NCBI GenBank assembly: GCA_025463265.1
Contig: JAOBWH010000123.1
Span: 17,970 to 81,969, forward strand
DNA: 64,000 bases
Reading direction: 5' to 3'
From: Ilumatobacteraceae bacterium
GTDB lineage: Bacteria > Actinomycetota > Acidimicrobiia > Acidimicrobiales > Iamiaceae
Numbering within the stretch: the first letter of the stretch is position 1; each line of letters begins with the position of its first letter. Below, one piece after another: positions 62,451 through 64,000 of this stretch. Both the position numbers and the translations under genes were made by a program. The notes below the pieces were generated by a model. The model made no database searches. It was not told the origin of the DNA and worked only from the letters and a program-made list of their open reading frames with translations.

Positions 62451-63197
62451 ATGCTGTTCGCACGGATCTTGGCCACCGGACCCTGGAAGCCGGAGTTCTG
62501 GCTCGAGAAGGCGGGGTCCAGTGCGGCCTGGGTGATCGCGGCGATCATCTTCGCCGAGTCCGGGCTGTTCTTCGGCTTCTTCCTCCCTGGTGACTCGCTG
62601 CTCTTCCTGGCCGGGTTCCTCACGTCGGCGGGCGCCGAGGAGTTCGTGCAGACGTCGGCCGGTGCCGCCCTCGCGCCCGTCGTGGAGCACATGCCGTCGA
62701 TCTGGGTGCTGCTGCCGCTGTTCTTCGTGGCCGCCGTGCTGGGTGACCAGGTGGGCTACTGGTTCGGCAAGAAGGTCGGCCCCGCCCTGTTCACCCGGGA
62801 GGACTCCCGCCTCTTCAAGCAGAGCCACGTGATCCGGGCCCACGACTTCCTCGAGAAGTACGGGCCCAAGACCATCTTCCTGGCCCGGTTCGTGCCCATC
62901 GTTCGGACCTTCGCCCCCATCGTGGCGGGCGTGGGCCAGATGAGGTACCGCACGTTCCTGAAGTGGAACGTCCTCGGCGCCGCCGCCTGGGCGGTGGGCA
63001 TCACCCTGCTCGGCCACGTGCTGGGCAACGTCGAGATCGTGCGCGAGCACATCGAGATCGCCATCTTGGGCATCGTGGCCATCTCCTTGATCCCTGTGGG
63101 CATCGAGGTGCTCAAGAGCCGCAGGCACGCCCTGGACGGCGCCGAGACCGAGCCGGAGCGCCCCAACGATCCAGATCAGGCCGCCGCCGGCGTCTGA
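62451..63197 (+). CDS. DedA family membrane protein
   Basis: FAESGLFFGFFLPGDSLLFLAGFL; FLARFVPIVRTFAPIVAGVGQM; ATG 6 nt after TAGGGT. Confidence 0.93.
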   Translation: MLFARILATGPWKPEFWLEKAGSSAAWVIAAIIFAESGLFFGFFLPGDSLLFLAGFLTSAGAEEFVQTSAGAALAPVVEHMPSIWVLLPLFFVAAVLGDQVGYWFGKKVGPALFTREDSRLFKQSHVIRAHDFLEKYGPKTIFLARFVPIVRTFAPIVAGVGQMRYRTFLKWNVLGAAAWAVGITLLGHVLGNVEIVREHIEIAILGIVAISLIPVGIEVLKSRRHALDGAETEPERPNDPDQAAAGV

Positions 63198-63334
63198 TCC
63201 GGGATCGGACCGGCGACGGTCTCACGGCCCGCCGAGGTCGTCGGAGCCCTGGTCGGCGCTGCAAGCGAGCGTCAAGCCACCTCCCAGGGACGCGTGGGAC
63301 AACAGAGCATCCGATCCCCCAAGGAGCTCCGGCC

Positions 63335-64000
63335 GTGCACCTCGGCATCCACGTCATCCAGCCTCCATCGACCAGCGCACGGGCGGTGCTGCAGGCTTCG
63401 GCGCACGCCGCCGAGGCGCTGGGCTACCGGTCCCTCTGGGTGGGAGACCGGCTGGTCGAGGGGGTGGACGGCCGGATCGGGGAGGGGCGACCCCTCGACG
63501 CCCTCGCCTCGCTCGCCTTCCTGGCGGCTTCCACCGAGCGGATCCGCCTGGGCACCAGCGTCCTGGCGGGCGCCTGGTACCCGCCGGCCCTGCTGGCCCG
63601 ATCGCTCGCCACCGTCGACCAGCTGAGCCGGGGACGGCTCGTGATCGGCCTGGGATCGTCGCCCAGCACCGTCGAGAGCGCCGCCGCCGGCATCGACGGG
63701 GAGGTCGTCGATCACCTGGTGGACGATCTCCTGGTCGCACTCGATGCCTGTTGGGGGGCGGCTCCGGCCCGGCACCACGGTCCGCGGATGCGCCTCGACG
63801 GACCGGCGCCCGGGCCGTTGCCGGTCCAGCGGCCGCGTCCGCCGATCCTGTTGACCGCGGACGACGAGGCGGGCCTCGCACGCGTCGGGCGGATCGCCGA
63901 CGGCTGGCACGCCGGCGAGCGCGAGCCGTCCCTGCTCGCAGCGGCGTGGCAGGTGGTCCGGCGGTCGGCCGAGGACGCCGGGCGCGACGCCGGGCAGCTG
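63335..64000 (+). CDS. LLM-class F420/flavin-dependent oxidoreductase, truncated by window end
   Basis: VHLGIHVIQPPS..EALGYRSLWVGDRL; PLDALASLAFLAASTERIRLGTSVL; LSRGRLVIGLG; GTG after AAGGAG; open to the last base. Confidence 0.85.
   Translation, partial: MHLGIHVIQPPSTSARAVLQASAHAAEALGYRSLWVGDRLVEGVDGRIGEGRPLDALASLAFLAASTERIRLGTSVLAGAWYPPALLARSLATVDQLSRGRLVIGLGSSPSTVESAAAGIDGEVVDHLVDDLLVALDACWGAAPARHHGPRMRLDGPAPGPLPVQRPRPPILLTADDEAGLARVGRIADGWHAGEREPSLLAAAWQVVRRSAEDAGRDAGQL

Overview
The window is 64 kb of high-GC actinobacterial chromosome. Gene content suggests an Acidimicrobiia-like organism (low-to-moderate confidence). I see no tRNA, rRNA, CRISPR array, transposon or prophage. The first ~38 kb is mainly housekeeping: yqgE, guaB-guaB3-guaA, a GGDEF/EAL protein, a pcrA-type helicase, sucCD, purN-purH, metF, monomeric icd, mdh and an Fpg/Nei glycosylase. 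Within it, two tandem secreted proteins, predicted seven-bladed propellers, are inserted in the gua locus. From ~39 to 62 kb lies a large cell-envelope glycan cluster. It holds two giant AftD-like membrane proteins with discoidin-like domains, a polysaccharide flippase, several glycosyltransferases (including a GT4-GT2 fusion), an acyltransferase-3, an acyltransferase-3/SGNH fusion, a condensation-domain-like protein with HHxxxDG, a methyltransferase and an LARTG cell-wall-anchored protein. The most unusual non-coding signals are: (i) many genes with a TANNNT -10 box 6-9 nt before the start codon (predicted leaderless mRNAs, both strands); (ii) three tiny 5' ORFs just downstream of such a box whose stop codon overlaps the start of the main gene (ATGA/GTGA); (iii) a duplicated promoter plus structured leader shared by the two propeller genes; (iv) three near-perfect inverted-repeat operators placed on predicted promoters. 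All assignments come from reading the sequence and translations; no database search was run.
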